The notes beneath the pieces were generated by a model. It was not told where the DNA came from. It saw nothing but the letters and a program-made list of their open reading frames with translations, and did not search any database. From Chloroflexi bacterium UBA4730 (GTDB lineage: Bacteria; Chloroflexota; Limnocylindria; P2-11E), in the NCBI GenBank assembly GCA_002404155.1, contig DHJC01000057.1:65458-129457 (forward strand): a stretch of 64,000 nt of DNA. Reading direction: 5' to 3'. Both the position numbers and the translations under genes were made by a program. Positions 34,484-42,568 of this stretch are shown here, piece by piece (the stretch's first letter is position 1; every line of letters begins with the position of its first letter).

Positions 34484-35294
34484 TAGCGAGCGCAACGATC
34501 GCGTCGGCGAGCTCGGCCGGCCGATCCAGCTGCACGTTGTGCCCAGCGTCGAGTTCCAGGCCGGTGACGTGCGGGATCGTCTCGAGCATCCGCTGATACG
34601 TCGCGCGGCTCAGCGTCGGGGATCGCGTGCCGCGCACGACGAGCACCGGCATCGGCAGTGTCTCGAGCGCCCGCCACGCGTCGGTGCTGCGGGCAGGTCC
34701 GCTCAGGATCTGCAGGAGCGCGTCCGTGCCCGATCGCCACACCAATGCGCCATCAGACTCGCGACGGAACACGTGCTCCATGCGATTCGCGTACACCGCG
34801 TCGCTGTATCCGGGTGAGGTCTCGCGCAGATACGTGAGCGCAGCCGCATCGTCATCGAATCGATCAGGGCGGCCGAACGACAGGCGCCGTGCGCGATCGC
34901 CACCCTCGCGTCCGATCTCGGGTCCGGCGTCGACCAGCGCGAGCGCGCCCACGCGGTCCGGATGGGTCGCGGCCAGGACCAGCGCGTGCGCGCCGCCCAT
35001 CGAGTGACCGACGACCACGGGGCGGGTGAGCCCCGTCGCATCGAGCACCGCGATCGCGTCGGCGACGAAGTCCTCGGGCGCGTAGCCGGTCTCGGGTGTG
35101 ACGCTCTCCCCGTGGCCGCGCGCATCCGGTGCGACCAGGCGCAGCCGTCCGCCGATCGCGGCGGCTACAAAGTCCCACACCCGGCCATAGTTCCCGATCC
35201 CGTGCAGCAGGAGGGCCGGCGGCTCAGCCCCTGGCCACTCCCAGGCCTCCAGCGTGCCCGCCGGGCCCTCGACCGTCGTCTGTCTGGCAGGCAC
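34461..35294 (-). CDS. Alpha/beta hydrolase (soluble)
   Basis: A 277-residue hydrolase without a signal peptide. Motifs in order are LLLHGIGNYGRVWDF (oxyanion HG), VAPDARGHGES, VVGHSMGGAHALVLAATHPD (nucleophile Ser), VLVVRGTRSPTL (likely acid region) and ELDAGHNVQLDRPAEL (catalytic His). This is the generic esterase, lactonase or peptidase type; the substrate cannot be told. It is a single-gene transcript, convergent with the toxin gene. Confidence 0.85.
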   Translation of the reverse strand: MPARQTTVEGPAGTLEAWEWPGAEPPALLLHGIGNYGRVWDFVAAAIGGRLRLVAPDARGHGESVTPETGYAPEDFVADAIAVLDATGLTRPVVVGHSMGGAHALVLAATHPDRVGALALVDAGPEIGREGGDRARRLSFGRPDRFDDDAAALTYLRETSPGYSDAVYANRMEHVFRRESDGALVWRSGTDALLQILSGPARSTDAWRALETLPMPVLVVRGTRSPTLSRATYQRMLETIPHVTGLELDAGHNVQLDRPAELADAIVALAIRGSSRP

Positions 35295-35376
35295 GTCTCA
35301 AAGCCTAGTGGGGGCACTTTGGGGTCATGGACGGGCGCAGATGTCCGCCGAACCGTCGACCCAGGATGATGGTGTC

Positions 35377-36128
35377 ATGAATGCACGTGAACCCGTCGCC
35401 CAACAGCTAGGCGTCCTGGCCGGTTCGGTCCGGAAGCAGGATGCCGCCGTGGGCGAGCTCCTCGCGCGCCTGGCCATCGCCGTGAAGGACGGCCGCTACG
35501 ACGAAGTGAAGGCGTATGCCGCCGCGCGTCGTCCTCGCTCCGATCGCGGTCACCTGGTTCGGGCTCGCCACCGCGAGTGCCGCGTACGAGCAGCTACTTC
35601 GGGCGCGACCGGAGCTGATCAGCCGGCCCTTCCTCCTCCTCTGGCCTCGATCCGCGCTCGCTCGCCGAGCTCATCACCGTGCACCGGTCGCCGGCGTGGG
35701 CGGTGCTCGAGGTCATCCGCAATACGCCGAGCTTCAGCACGCTGGCGATCATCGACGCGAGCCTCATCGCGCTGCTCATCGTGCTGTCGCTCACGATCCA
35801 CGTCCGCGCCGACGTGCGCGACGTGAGCACCCGCACCCGCGTCCTGCTCCGCGAGTCGGAGATCCGCCTCCTCCTCGGGCACGCGCTCAGCCTCTCGGCC
35901 GGCCCGTCGCTCACCGATGCGTCCGCCGATACGGTGCTCGACGAGATGGTGGCGGAGGAGCGGCGGATCTACGAGCGCGCGATGGAACGGGAACAGCAGC
36001 TCACCGATCTCCAGACCGTGGTCCGCGATCTTCGTGTCGCGGCGGACGACCTCGCGCGGGCGGCGCGGGCGCTCCCGAGCCCGACCGACGACGCGGGCGA
36101 CATCCGCCGCATCTCGCCGGCGCGCTAG
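35377..36128 (+). pseudogene. Membrane protein gene broken over three frames
   Basis: Protein-like sequence runs through all three frames in succession. ATG 35377 gives VAQQLGVLAGSVRKQDAAVG, LARLAIAVKDGRYDEVKAY. From about 35516 the next frame gives LAPIAVTWFGLATASAAYEQ, LLRARPELISRPFLLLW. From about 35645 the third frame gives LDPRSLAELITVHRSPAWAV, a membrane segment (TLAIIDASLIALLIVLSLTI) and a long acidic helical tail ending at 36128. Each step needs one extra base or two missing. Two separate genes, with only one frameshift, is the alternative. The family is not recognised. Confidence 0.55.
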
Positions 36129-36130
36129 CG

Positions 36131-36589
36131 ATGCTCGGCATCGGCCGCGGGGTCACGCTGTCGCTCGCGGGCTGGCTGTGGGCGGACATCCTCCTCGGCC
36201 TCTTCGCGATTTTCCTCGCCGCGAACAGCGTCGGCGCCGCGACGCCGGCAGCGGTGCCGGGTATCGATCCGCAGCCCGTGACGCTTTCGCTCACCATCGA
36301 CGGTCCGAAACTCCTGGGCTTCGACGCCGCGGCGGGCGCCGAAGAGCAGCGGCGCATCGCCGCGACGGTGAAGGCACAGGTCGCGCAGCAGACCGGGGGA
36401 CGGAAGGTCGCGATCGTCATCGCCTTTGCATCGAACGCCGACCCGAGCGTCGGCGACGACATCAGCCGCGTCGCGACCGGCCAGCTCACCGGCGACGCCT
36501 TCGCCGGTGCGACGATCAAGACGTACCACAGCATCGTCGCCGGTGACCGCGGCACCTCGCTCGATCTCGAGATCTATGTCTACCGCTAG
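36131..36589 (+). CDS. Small exported/membrane-anchored protein of unknown function
   Basis: A 152-residue product whose ATG lies two bases after the preceding stop. One N-terminal membrane segment (LAGWLWADILLGLFAIFLAA) is followed by an extracytoplasmic part with strand-helix alternation (VTLSLTIDGPKLLGFDAAAG, GRKVAIVIAFASNADPSVGD, SLDLEIYVYR). The layout vaguely recalls small OmpA- or MotB-type periplasmic domains, but no binding motif can be named. Probably co-transcribed with the broken membrane gene before it and the small ORF after it. Confidence 0.65.
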   Translation: MLGIGRGVTLSLAGWLWADILLGLFAIFLAANSVGAATPAAVPGIDPQPVTLSLTIDGPKLLGFDAAAGAEEQRRIAATVKAQVAQQTGGRKVAIVIAFASNADPSVGDDISRVATGQLTGDAFAGATIKTYHSIVAGDRGTSLDLEIYVYR

Positions 36590-36767
36590 GGACCTGAACG
36601 CGATCCGCCGCGCCGCGTTCCGCGACGCGCGGCGGCGTGGAGATCCGCTCGCGGCGGCGCGTGCGGCAGCGCAACTGCGCGCCGGACCCGGCGATCTCGA
36701 CCCTCGCGATCTGGAAGCGCTGCGCGCATCACGTCAAGTGGTCGGCCGCGCGATCCGTGACGCCTGA
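36576..36767 (+). CDS. Small basic protein, unknown
   Basis: A 63-residue ORF starting at an ATG inside the end of the previous gene (14-base overlap). The sequence is Arg/Ala/Asp-rich and predicted helical (LNAIRRAAFRDARRRGDPLA), with no membrane segment or known motif. Codon use fits the window and the overlap is typical here, but a spurious ORF cannot be excluded. Confidence 0.45.
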   Translation: MSTARDLNAIRRAAFRDARRRGDPLAAARAAAQLRAGPGDLDPRDLEALRASRQVVGRAIRDA

Positions 36768-36791
36768 TCGCGCCGTCTGCACCCGGTCTCG

Positions 36792-37457
36792 TTGCGAACG
36801 CCCGCGCCGATCCCGCGCCCAACGCGTTTCCCGTTCGCGCTCGCCGCGACCATCGTGCTCGTCGCGGTCGCGCTCGCCGCGCTCTTCGCCCAGCCGTTGG
36901 ACCAGGATGGCGGCGGCAGTCGTGCGCCGGCGGCCGTCCCCTCCGCCGCCGCGGTCCCCATCGCGGCGCAGAGCCGTGGCCGCGTCGTGCTCGCCGTGCG
37001 TGCCGTCGTGCCCGTCCTCGAGCAGCCGCAGCCGAAGCCGAACCCGACGGCCGAACCGACCCCGACGGCCGAACCGACCCTCGACCCCTCCTCGGACGCG
37101 TTCCCGACCGACGGCCAGAGCGTCGTACCCGGTGCCGGTACGACGGGCTCTGGTCCGGCGCTCGCCAGCTGCCCGGCGTTCGTCCCCGGGGGGTTCGCCC
37201 GACTGTGCGGACAGGTCATCGATGCGTCGACCAATCGCGGAATCGCCGACGCCTGCATGTCACTCGGGCCGTGCTCCAGCCAATCGGTTCGGACCGATCC
37301 GAACGGCCGGTGGGCGGTCTTCCTCCCTGTTGGCGACGGCAACCTCAGCTGGTTCCTCGAGTTCTCGAAGGCTGGCTACGTCACATCCAAGTACACCCAG
37401 ACTTCGCGATCGGGTCGCATCTTGATCCCAACGCAGCGGCTCGCACCGACCCGGTAA
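36792..37457 (+). CDS. Exported protein with Pro/Thr stalk and Cys-pair CarboxypepD_reg-like domain
   Basis: A 221-residue product starting at TTG. One N-terminal membrane segment (about 13-33) is followed by a linker containing PTAEPTPTAEPT repeats (about 75-95). A C-terminal Ig-like domain reads CGQVIDASTNRGIADACMSL, GPCSSQSVRTDPNGRWAVFL. The Cys pair followed by TDPNG recurs in the exported proteins at 48178 and 48643. The domain is the regulatory-like fold used as a surface or sugar-binding module; function unknown. Its stop lies 17 bases before the second group II intron. Confidence 0.7.
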   Translation: MRTPAPIPRPTRFPFALAATIVLVAVALAALFAQPLDQDGGGSRAPAAVPSAAAVPIAAQSRGRVVLAVRAVVPVLEQPQPKPNPTAEPTPTAEPTLDPSSDAFPTDGQSVVPGAGTTGSGPALASCPAFVPGGFARLCGQVIDASTNRGIADACMSLGPCSSQSVRTDPNGRWAVFLPVGDGNLSWFLEFSKAGYVTSKYTQTSRSGRILIPTQRLAPTR

Positions 37458-37473
37458 GTAGACTCCGCGCGTG

Positions 37474-38273
37474 GTGCGTCCTGAAAGTTCCACCGGACCA
37501 GCGGGTGTGAGTCCCGTCCAGGCAAGGACCGGAACGCCTGGTAGCAGGCCCCGGCTTGTGCTCGAGAGAGGATGGGCGGTAGCGGGGCGTCAAGAGCCTC
37601 AATGGAGGGAGCAAGCACGCGGGCCGCAACATCAAGTGAACCCTGCCGCCTCGACAGAGAAACAATGGGAGCGCCGAGCCGCGCACGGCACGGTGAAGGC
37701 CAGGTCTGCGACGTACACGTCCGGGAACGGCGTCACAGGGCTCCCCGGGGTATGGGGGACGGCACGCGTGCACGGTCTGGTGGGGAACAGGAGAGACCCG
37801 TCTGCGCCGCCCTGGTCGGGGCAAGGTCGCTCGTATAAGCCGATGGCGAAATCGAGCGTCGCGCAGCGGGAGTCCGAGGGGGTCGTAGTACCGTCGATGG
37901 GCGTGCAACAGAACGCGCCCGGAGGGAAGGGCCCCTGCTTTGGTCGCGCGCGCGCGGAAGGTACGGGTCAGGGCATGATCCGGTCCACCGGATCCAACCA
38001 CCCCGCTGGGCGATCGTCCAGCGCACAGGTCCGTCGCCTCGAGCGCACGCTCTCCGTCGCAGCCAAGCGGCCGTCGCGTCGATCCCGGCGGGTCTCGAAC
38101 GTCATCCGCAGTGGTGACGCGCTGCGGGAGACGCGCTGGTCGGTCGTCGCGTGTTCGCGCATGCCGCACGGGAAGACCATCGGTAAGCCGGATGCGGGCA
38201 AATCGCATGTCCGGTTTGAAAGGGGGTCAGTGGAAACGGGTCGCCTTCGTGCGACACCGCGCCACTGACCTAC
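37474..38273 (+). mobile_element. Group II intron with deleted reverse transcriptase, domains V and VI kept
   Basis: It starts with the consensus GTGCG, and domain I landmarks follow (GTGTGAGTCCCGTCCAGGC, AGAGAGGATGGGCGG). Domain V at 38185-38218 is a clear hairpin: AAGCCGGA pairs with TCCGGTTT, TGCG pairs with CGCA, with a two-base bulge and a GCAA-containing loop; the catalytic AGC triad is present. Domain VI follows, with GGTCAGTGG (38225-38233) pairing with CCACTGACC (38262-38270), and the intron ends at CTAC (38273). No bulged branch-point A is obvious. At 800 bases it is far shorter than an intron with a full ORF. Confidence 0.85.
37843..38140 (+). pseudogene. N-terminal remnant of the intron-encoded protein
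   Basis: Inside the intron, ATG 37843 opens MAKSSVAQRESEGVVVPSMG, then GGKGPCFGRARAEGTGQGMI and RRLERTLSVAAKRPSRRSRR. This is the characteristic leader of one family of bacterial group II reverse transcriptases. After about 38140 the homology ends and domain V comes 45 bases later. All polymerase motifs, including YADD, and the maturase domain are gone, so roughly 1 kb was deleted. Confidence 0.75.
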
Positions 38274-38275
38274 CA

Positions 38276-39076
38276 GTGATCGCGGACCTTCGCGTCATCA
38301 TCGATCGTCGCGAGCTCCTCGCCGACTTCGCGTGGCGCGAGCTCCGCGCGCGCTACAAGGGATCAGCGCTCGGGTTCGCCTGGAACTTCCTCAATCCACT
38401 CTTGCAGCTCGGCGTCTTCTGGCTGCTCTTCGGCGTCGTGCTCGGCACCCGTCCGCGCACCGAGACAGGGGAGCAGCCGTTCGCGATCTTCCTCTTCGTC
38501 GGTCTGCTGCCCTGGACGTTCTTCAGCAACTCGCTGATCCTCGGCGCCGCGTCGATCGTCGGGAACGGCGCGATCGTGAAGAAGGTTCGCCTGCCGGTGC
38601 AGCTGCTGCCGACGGCGAGCGTGCTCTCCGCGCTCGTGAACTTCCTGCTCAGCCTCGCTGTCCTGTTCGCCGTCCTCGTCATCTTCGGGCCGCGCCACCC
38701 GGAAGGCCTCGTCTATCTGCCACTCCTCATGTTCGTCGAGCTCGTCCTGGCACTCGGCTTCGCGTACCTCCTGGCGGGACTGAACGTGTTCTATCGCGAT
38801 GTCGAACACATCCTCGGGATCCTGCTGCTGGCGTGGTACTTCCTGACGCCGATCCTGTTCCCGATCTCGCTCGTGGCGAACCGGCCGCGCGAGCTGCTCG
38901 GGCTCTCGCTGAACCCGATGACCGGCATCGTGGTCGGCTTCCAGCGCGCGCTGCTCGACGGATTGCCGCCCGATTGGGGCCTGATCGCGTGGTCCGCGGC
39001 GTTCGCGCTGGCGGTCTTCGTCATCGGGTTCACGTACTTCCGCCGCGCGAAGGACGACTTCGAGAGCGCGCTCTGA
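38276..39076 (+). CDS. wzm: ABC-type polysaccharide export permease (Wzm family)
   Basis: Membrane half of an exporter for lipid-linked polysaccharide. The 266-residue protein has the family's N-terminal amphipathic part (ELLADFAWRELRARYKGSAL then GFAWNFLNPLLQLGVFW) and six membrane segments, with FVGLLPWTFFSNSLILGAAS, FYRDVEHILGILL and LTPILFPISLVANRPRELL, LNPMTGIVVGFQ. GTG 38276 is the start; anything further upstream lies in the intron, which ends two bases before it. Its own Shine-Dalgarno would have to be in intron domain VI or in the short upstream exon. The ATPase partner is at 40219. Confidence 0.88.
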   Translation: MIADLRVIIDRRELLADFAWRELRARYKGSALGFAWNFLNPLLQLGVFWLLFGVVLGTRPRTETGEQPFAIFLFVGLLPWTFFSNSLILGAASIVGNGAIVKKVRLPVQLLPTASVLSALVNFLLSLAVLFAVLVIFGPRHPEGLVYLPLLMFVELVLALGFAYLLAGLNVFYRDVEHILGILLLAWYFLTPILFPISLVANRPRELLGLSLNPMTGIVVGFQRALLDGLPPDWGLIAWSAAFALAVFVIGFTYFRRAKDDFESAL

Positions 39077-39234
39077 GCTTCGGCACCCGCGCGGTGCTCG
39101 CGGCTCTCGAGTTCGTGATCTTATCTTGGGCAGCGCACCCTCCGATATGGTCTTCGGCGGTCAAGGGCTCAACCTGATCCAGTGCGTTGCCAGCTCCGTC
39201 TGGCCCATGCGGCCCAGCGGCGATACTTCTTGGC

Positions 39235-39435
39235 ATGAAGCGACCGAAGGGCACCCCGAAGACAGCGTCAGCAGCTGCCGAGACCGCCCGAGAGCGCGAG
39301 GCCCGCTACTTCGCCGGCTACGAGGCGATTCCCGACAACGACGAGGACTTCCAGGCCATCGCGCGGATCGGCATCGAGGACCTCCGAGACATGGACCGCG
39401 AGGAGCCATCAGCGGCGAATCCGACCAAGCCGTAG
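39235..39435 (+). CDS. Small acidic protein, unknown
   Basis: A 66-residue ORF from ATG 39235, in the 363-base gap between the permease and the methyltransferase. It begins with a Lys/Arg-rich start (MKRPKGTPKTASAAAETARE) and ends acidic (YEAIPDNDEDFQAIARIGIE). It could be a small antitoxin-like protein, but no toxin follows. The rest of the gap (39077-39234) shows nothing I can name. Confidence 0.4.
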   Translation: MKRPKGTPKTASAAAETAREREARYFAGYEAIPDNDEDFQAIARIGIEDLRDMDREEPSAANPTKP

Positions 39436-39439
39436 CCGA

Positions 39440-40222
39440 TTGACCGCCGATCACGCTGCGCACCCGCATGAGGAGCACGAGTCCCGCTATCGCGAGGGCG
39501 ACGCCGCGGCGTGGGACCGGCCGCTCCGTGACACCGAGTTGTACGACCCGGCGCGCCGCGACGTCTACAACTTCATCGATGAGACGAAAGTCCGCTACCT
39601 GCGTCCGATGCTGCCTCCCGCTGGCAACGCCATCGAGGTCGGCGCGGGGTCGGGCCGGCTGCTCATCCGGCTCGGCCAGGAGCGGCCGTACCGCCTCGTG
39701 GCGCTCGATTACGCGCCGTACTCGGTGCGCGCGGTGCGCGAGAATCTCCGCCGCAGCGCGCTGCCGGGCGATGCGTTGTTCGGCGATGCCCTCGCGCTTC
39801 CGTTCGCCGACGCGTCGTTCGACGTCGTGCTCTCCGGGGGGCTGCTCGAGCACTTCCGCGAGCCTGGTGAGGTGATCCGCGAGATGGCGCGGGTGCTCCG
39901 GCCGGCCGGGCTGTTCTACGCGGACATCGTGCCGCGCAAGGTCTCGCTGTACCGCTGGGCCGAGCGCACGCGGATGGCGCACGACGAGCACCTCGCCAAG
40001 GGCATCTACGAGAGCGATTTCCCAAAACGGGCGTGGGCCCGGCTCGCGCGCGAAAGCGGCCTGCGCGACGTGCGGATCGTCTCGGCCGGCGTCTACCCGC
40101 CGTACACGCGACCGGGCTTCGAGCAGCTGCTCTGGCGGTACCCCGGCTTCTTCCGCGCGCTGGACGGCACGCCGGTCGCGGACGTCCTCGGCTTCTTTTA
40201 CATGCTGACGGGACGCAAGTGA
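39440..40222 (+). CDS. Class I SAM-dependent methyltransferase
   Basis: A 260-residue protein from TTG 39440 with the methyltransferase core: NAIEVGAGSGRLLIRL (motif I), VALDYAPYSVRAVRE, DALFGDALALPFADASFDVV and VLSGGLLEHFREPGEVIREM, then ARVLRPAGLFYADIVPRK. It lies between the permease and ATPase genes of a polysaccharide exporter and overlaps the ATPase gene by four bases. It probably methylates a sugar of the exported glycan, or its terminus; the acceptor is not identifiable. Confidence 0.85.
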   Translation: MTADHAAHPHEEHESRYREGDAAAWDRPLRDTELYDPARRDVYNFIDETKVRYLRPMLPPAGNAIEVGAGSGRLLIRLGQERPYRLVALDYAPYSVRAVRENLRRSALPGDALFGDALALPFADASFDVVLSGGLLEHFREPGEVIREMARVLRPAGLFYADIVPRKVSLYRWAERTRMAHDEHLAKGIYESDFPKRAWARLARESGLRDVRIVSAGVYPPYTRPGFEQLLWRYPGFFRALDGTPVADVLGFFYMLTGRK

Positions 40223-41415
40223 GCGTCGCCGTCCGCGCCGAGCACGTCTCCAAGACCTATCGCCTCCACCGCGAGCGCCGCCGCACGTTCAAAGAGGTCG
40301 CGCTCCGGCAGCTCGTGCCGGCCGAGGACGTCCAGGCGCTGCGCGACGTGACCTTCGCCATCGAGCCCGGCGAGGCCTTCGGCGTCGTCGGCGCGAATGG
40401 GTCGGGGAAGTCGACGCTCCTCAAGCTCATCGCCGGCACGGCGAAGCCGACGACGGGCACGCTCGAGGTGAACGGCCGGGTCTCCGCGCTCCTTGAGATC
40501 GGTGCCGGCTTCCACCCGGACTTCACCGGCCGCGAGAACGCGTATCTCAACGGTTCGCTGCTCGGGCTCTCGCGCAAGGAGATGCAGCGGCAGATGCCGG
40601 CGATCGAGGAGTTCGCCGATATCGGTCGCTTCTTCGACGCGCCGGTGAAGACGTACTCGAGCGGCATGTACATGCGGCTCGGGTTCTCGGTCGCGATCCA
40701 CCTCGACCCGGACGTGCTCCTCGTCGACGAGGTCCTCGCGGTCGGGGACGAGTACTTCCAGCACAAGTGCTTCGCCCGCATCGCGGAGTTCCGCAAAGCC
40801 AACAAGACGATCGTCCTGGTGACGCACGATCTCGGCGCGGTCGCGCGCCTCTGCGATCGTGCCATCTGGCTGGACCAGGGGCTGGTGAGCGCGTCCGGGT
40901 CCGTGCGCGACGTGGTCAACGCCTACCACCAGAAGGTCGGGGAGAAGGAGCAGCGCGAGCGCGCCGCGCGGGGCGAGATCGGCGGTCGCAAGGGCGACCG
41001 CACGATCGAGATCGAGCGCGCGCGGATCCTGGATCAGGATGGGCAGGAGCGAGTGGTGCTCGAGTCCGGCCGGCCCGCGTCCATCGAGATCGCCTATCGC
41101 AATCCGCAGCTCGTGTCTGACGCCGTGTTCGGCGTCTGCATGTACCGCGACGACGGCATCTCGGCGTACTGCACGAACACCGCGAGCGACGGCATCGCCG
41201 TGCCGCCGAAGGCCGAGGGCGTGGTGCGCTTCGCGATGGAGTCGCTGGCCCTGCTACCGGGCGGGTTCGACGCCGACGTCGGGATCACCGATCCGCAGGA
41301 CCGCTACTACGACTACCTCGAGAAGGGCATCACCTTCCGCGTCATCGCCGGACCGCCTGACTGGGGTCGGGAGATGGGGATGGCGCGGATCCCGCACCGC
41401 TGGGAGTGCGAGTGA
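40219..41415 (+). CDS. wzt: ABC-type polysaccharide export ATPase with Wzt C-terminal domain
   Basis: Nucleotide-binding half of the exporter, 398 residues. Walker A is VVGANGSGKSTLLKL, the signature is KTYSSGMYMRLGFSVA, Walker B is DPDVLLVDEVLAVGDEYFQ and the switch His is in LVTHDLGAV. After about residue 250 comes a beta-rich Wzt C-terminal domain (IEIERARILDQDGQERVVLE, VFGVCMYRDDGISAYCTNT, LLPGGFDADVGITDPQ), which in Wzt recognises the finished, often methylated, chain end. The neighbouring methyltransferases fit that mechanism. The start is the GTG overlapping the previous stop. Confidence 0.92.
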   Translation: MSVAVRAEHVSKTYRLHRERRRTFKEVALRQLVPAEDVQALRDVTFAIEPGEAFGVVGANGSGKSTLLKLIAGTAKPTTGTLEVNGRVSALLEIGAGFHPDFTGRENAYLNGSLLGLSRKEMQRQMPAIEEFADIGRFFDAPVKTYSSGMYMRLGFSVAIHLDPDVLLVDEVLAVGDEYFQHKCFARIAEFRKANKTIVLVTHDLGAVARLCDRAIWLDQGLVSASGSVRDVVNAYHQKVGEKEQRERAARGEIGGRKGDRTIEIERARILDQDGQERVVLESGRPASIEIAYRNPQLVSDAVFGVCMYRDDGISAYCTNTASDGIAVPPKAEGVVRFAMESLALLPGGFDADVGITDPQDRYYDYLEKGITFRVIAGPPDWGREMGMARIPHRWECE

Positions 41416-41455
41416 GGGACGCGAGACCAGGCCGCGCGGACGGTACGCTCCGGCC

Positions 41456-42550
41456 GTGAACGACCGTCCGGTCGACCTCGCCGCCATCCAGGCCGAGATC
41501 CGCGAGCGGGTCCAGCGCAAGCGCGCGAATGGCGCGTACAGCGACGACGTGCGCGCCGCGCTCGAGCTGCCACTCCCCGGCGGCCGCGCGCTCTTCAGCG
41601 ACGAGCTCGGCGATCCGCTGCCGGCCCTGCAGGACACCCTGGCCGAAGAAGCGACGTACGCGGCGACGAGCCAGCGACGGTTCGTCGGCGCACCGATCAC
41701 CATCGGCCGGCGCGTCGTCATCGGCCTCGTGCGCTGGTGGATCGCCGCGATCACGGACCGGCAGGAGCGCATCAACCAGCTGCTCACGCGCGCGGTCATC
41801 GACCTACACGACGCACCGTCGCCGCAGTTCGACGAGCGGCTCGCGCGGCTGGAGCGCGAGTGGCGGGGCTGGCGCGACGACGAGGTCGCGGCGAGCGTCG
41901 AGAGCAAGTTCTTCGCGGCGCGGTTCTCCGGCGACGAGCCGGTGATCCGTCGCCAGTCCGAGGCGTTCGTCGATCTGTTCGCCCGACGCGAACGGGTGCT
42001 CGACCTTGGCAGCGGACGCGGCACGTTCCTCGAGCTGCTGCGCGACACGGGCATCGGCGGCTACGGCGTCGACCTCGATCCGAAGATGACGGACGAGGTC
42101 CGCTCGCGCGGTCTGGACGCGTACACCGGTGACGCGCTCGAGCACCTGCGATCGCTCGAGGACGCGAGCCTCGATGGCCTCTACTCGCGGCACGTGGCGG
42201 AGCACATCCTCCCGGGCGAGCTCGTGGCGGTGCTGCGCGAGTGCCGTCGCGTGCTCAAGCCAGGCTCGCCCGTCGTGTTCATCACCCCCAACCCCGCGAC
42301 CCTCACCGTCGGCGCGCACACGTTCTGGCTCGACCCGTCGCATCGCCGCCCGATCCCGCCCGAGCTGTTCCGGTTCTATCTCGAGGTCGAGGGCTACCTG
42401 CGCGTCGAGACCCGCACGTCGGAGCCGAGCGAGACGCGGCTCCGCGAGGACGTTCCCGCCGGACCGATCCGCGAGAACGTGCAGCTGCTGAACGCCACGC
42501 TGTTCGGCGATCGCGACTATGCGGTCATCGGCTGGACGCCCCAAGCCTGA
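41456..42550 (+). CDS. Methyltransferase with N-terminal coiled/helical extension (glycan chain-modifying candidate)
   Basis: A 364-residue protein from GTG 41456. The first 165 residues are helical and charged (LAAIQAEIRERVQRKRANGA, RLEREWRGWRDDEVAASVES). The class I methyltransferase domain follows: VLDLGSGRGTFLELLRDTG (SAM motif), GVDLDPKMTDEVRSRG, DGLYSRHVAEHILPGELVAV and VFITPNPATLTVGAHTFW. Similar proteins sit in O-antigen and S-layer glycan clusters of ABC-exporter type, where a methyl group can end the chain. That role is inferred from position behind wzt. Confidence 0.82.
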   Translation: MNDRPVDLAAIQAEIRERVQRKRANGAYSDDVRAALELPLPGGRALFSDELGDPLPALQDTLAEEATYAATSQRRFVGAPITIGRRVVIGLVRWWIAAITDRQERINQLLTRAVIDLHDAPSPQFDERLARLEREWRGWRDDEVAASVESKFFAARFSGDEPVIRRQSEAFVDLFARRERVLDLGSGRGTFLELLRDTGIGGYGVDLDPKMTDEVRSRGLDAYTGDALEHLRSLEDASLDGLYSRHVAEHILPGELVAVLRECRRVLKPGSPVVFITPNPATLTVGAHTFWLDPSHRRPIPPELFRFYLEVEGYLRVETRTSEPSETRLREDVPAGPIRENVQLLNATLFGDRDYAVIGWTPQA

Positions 42551-42568
42551 AATGAACGTGAACCGGGC

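Noticed and set aside
36980..37100. Short tandem repeat CCGACGGCCGAACCGACC
   Set aside because: It is the coding sequence of a Pro-Thr-Ala-Glu stalk in the protein at 36792 and needs no other explanation.
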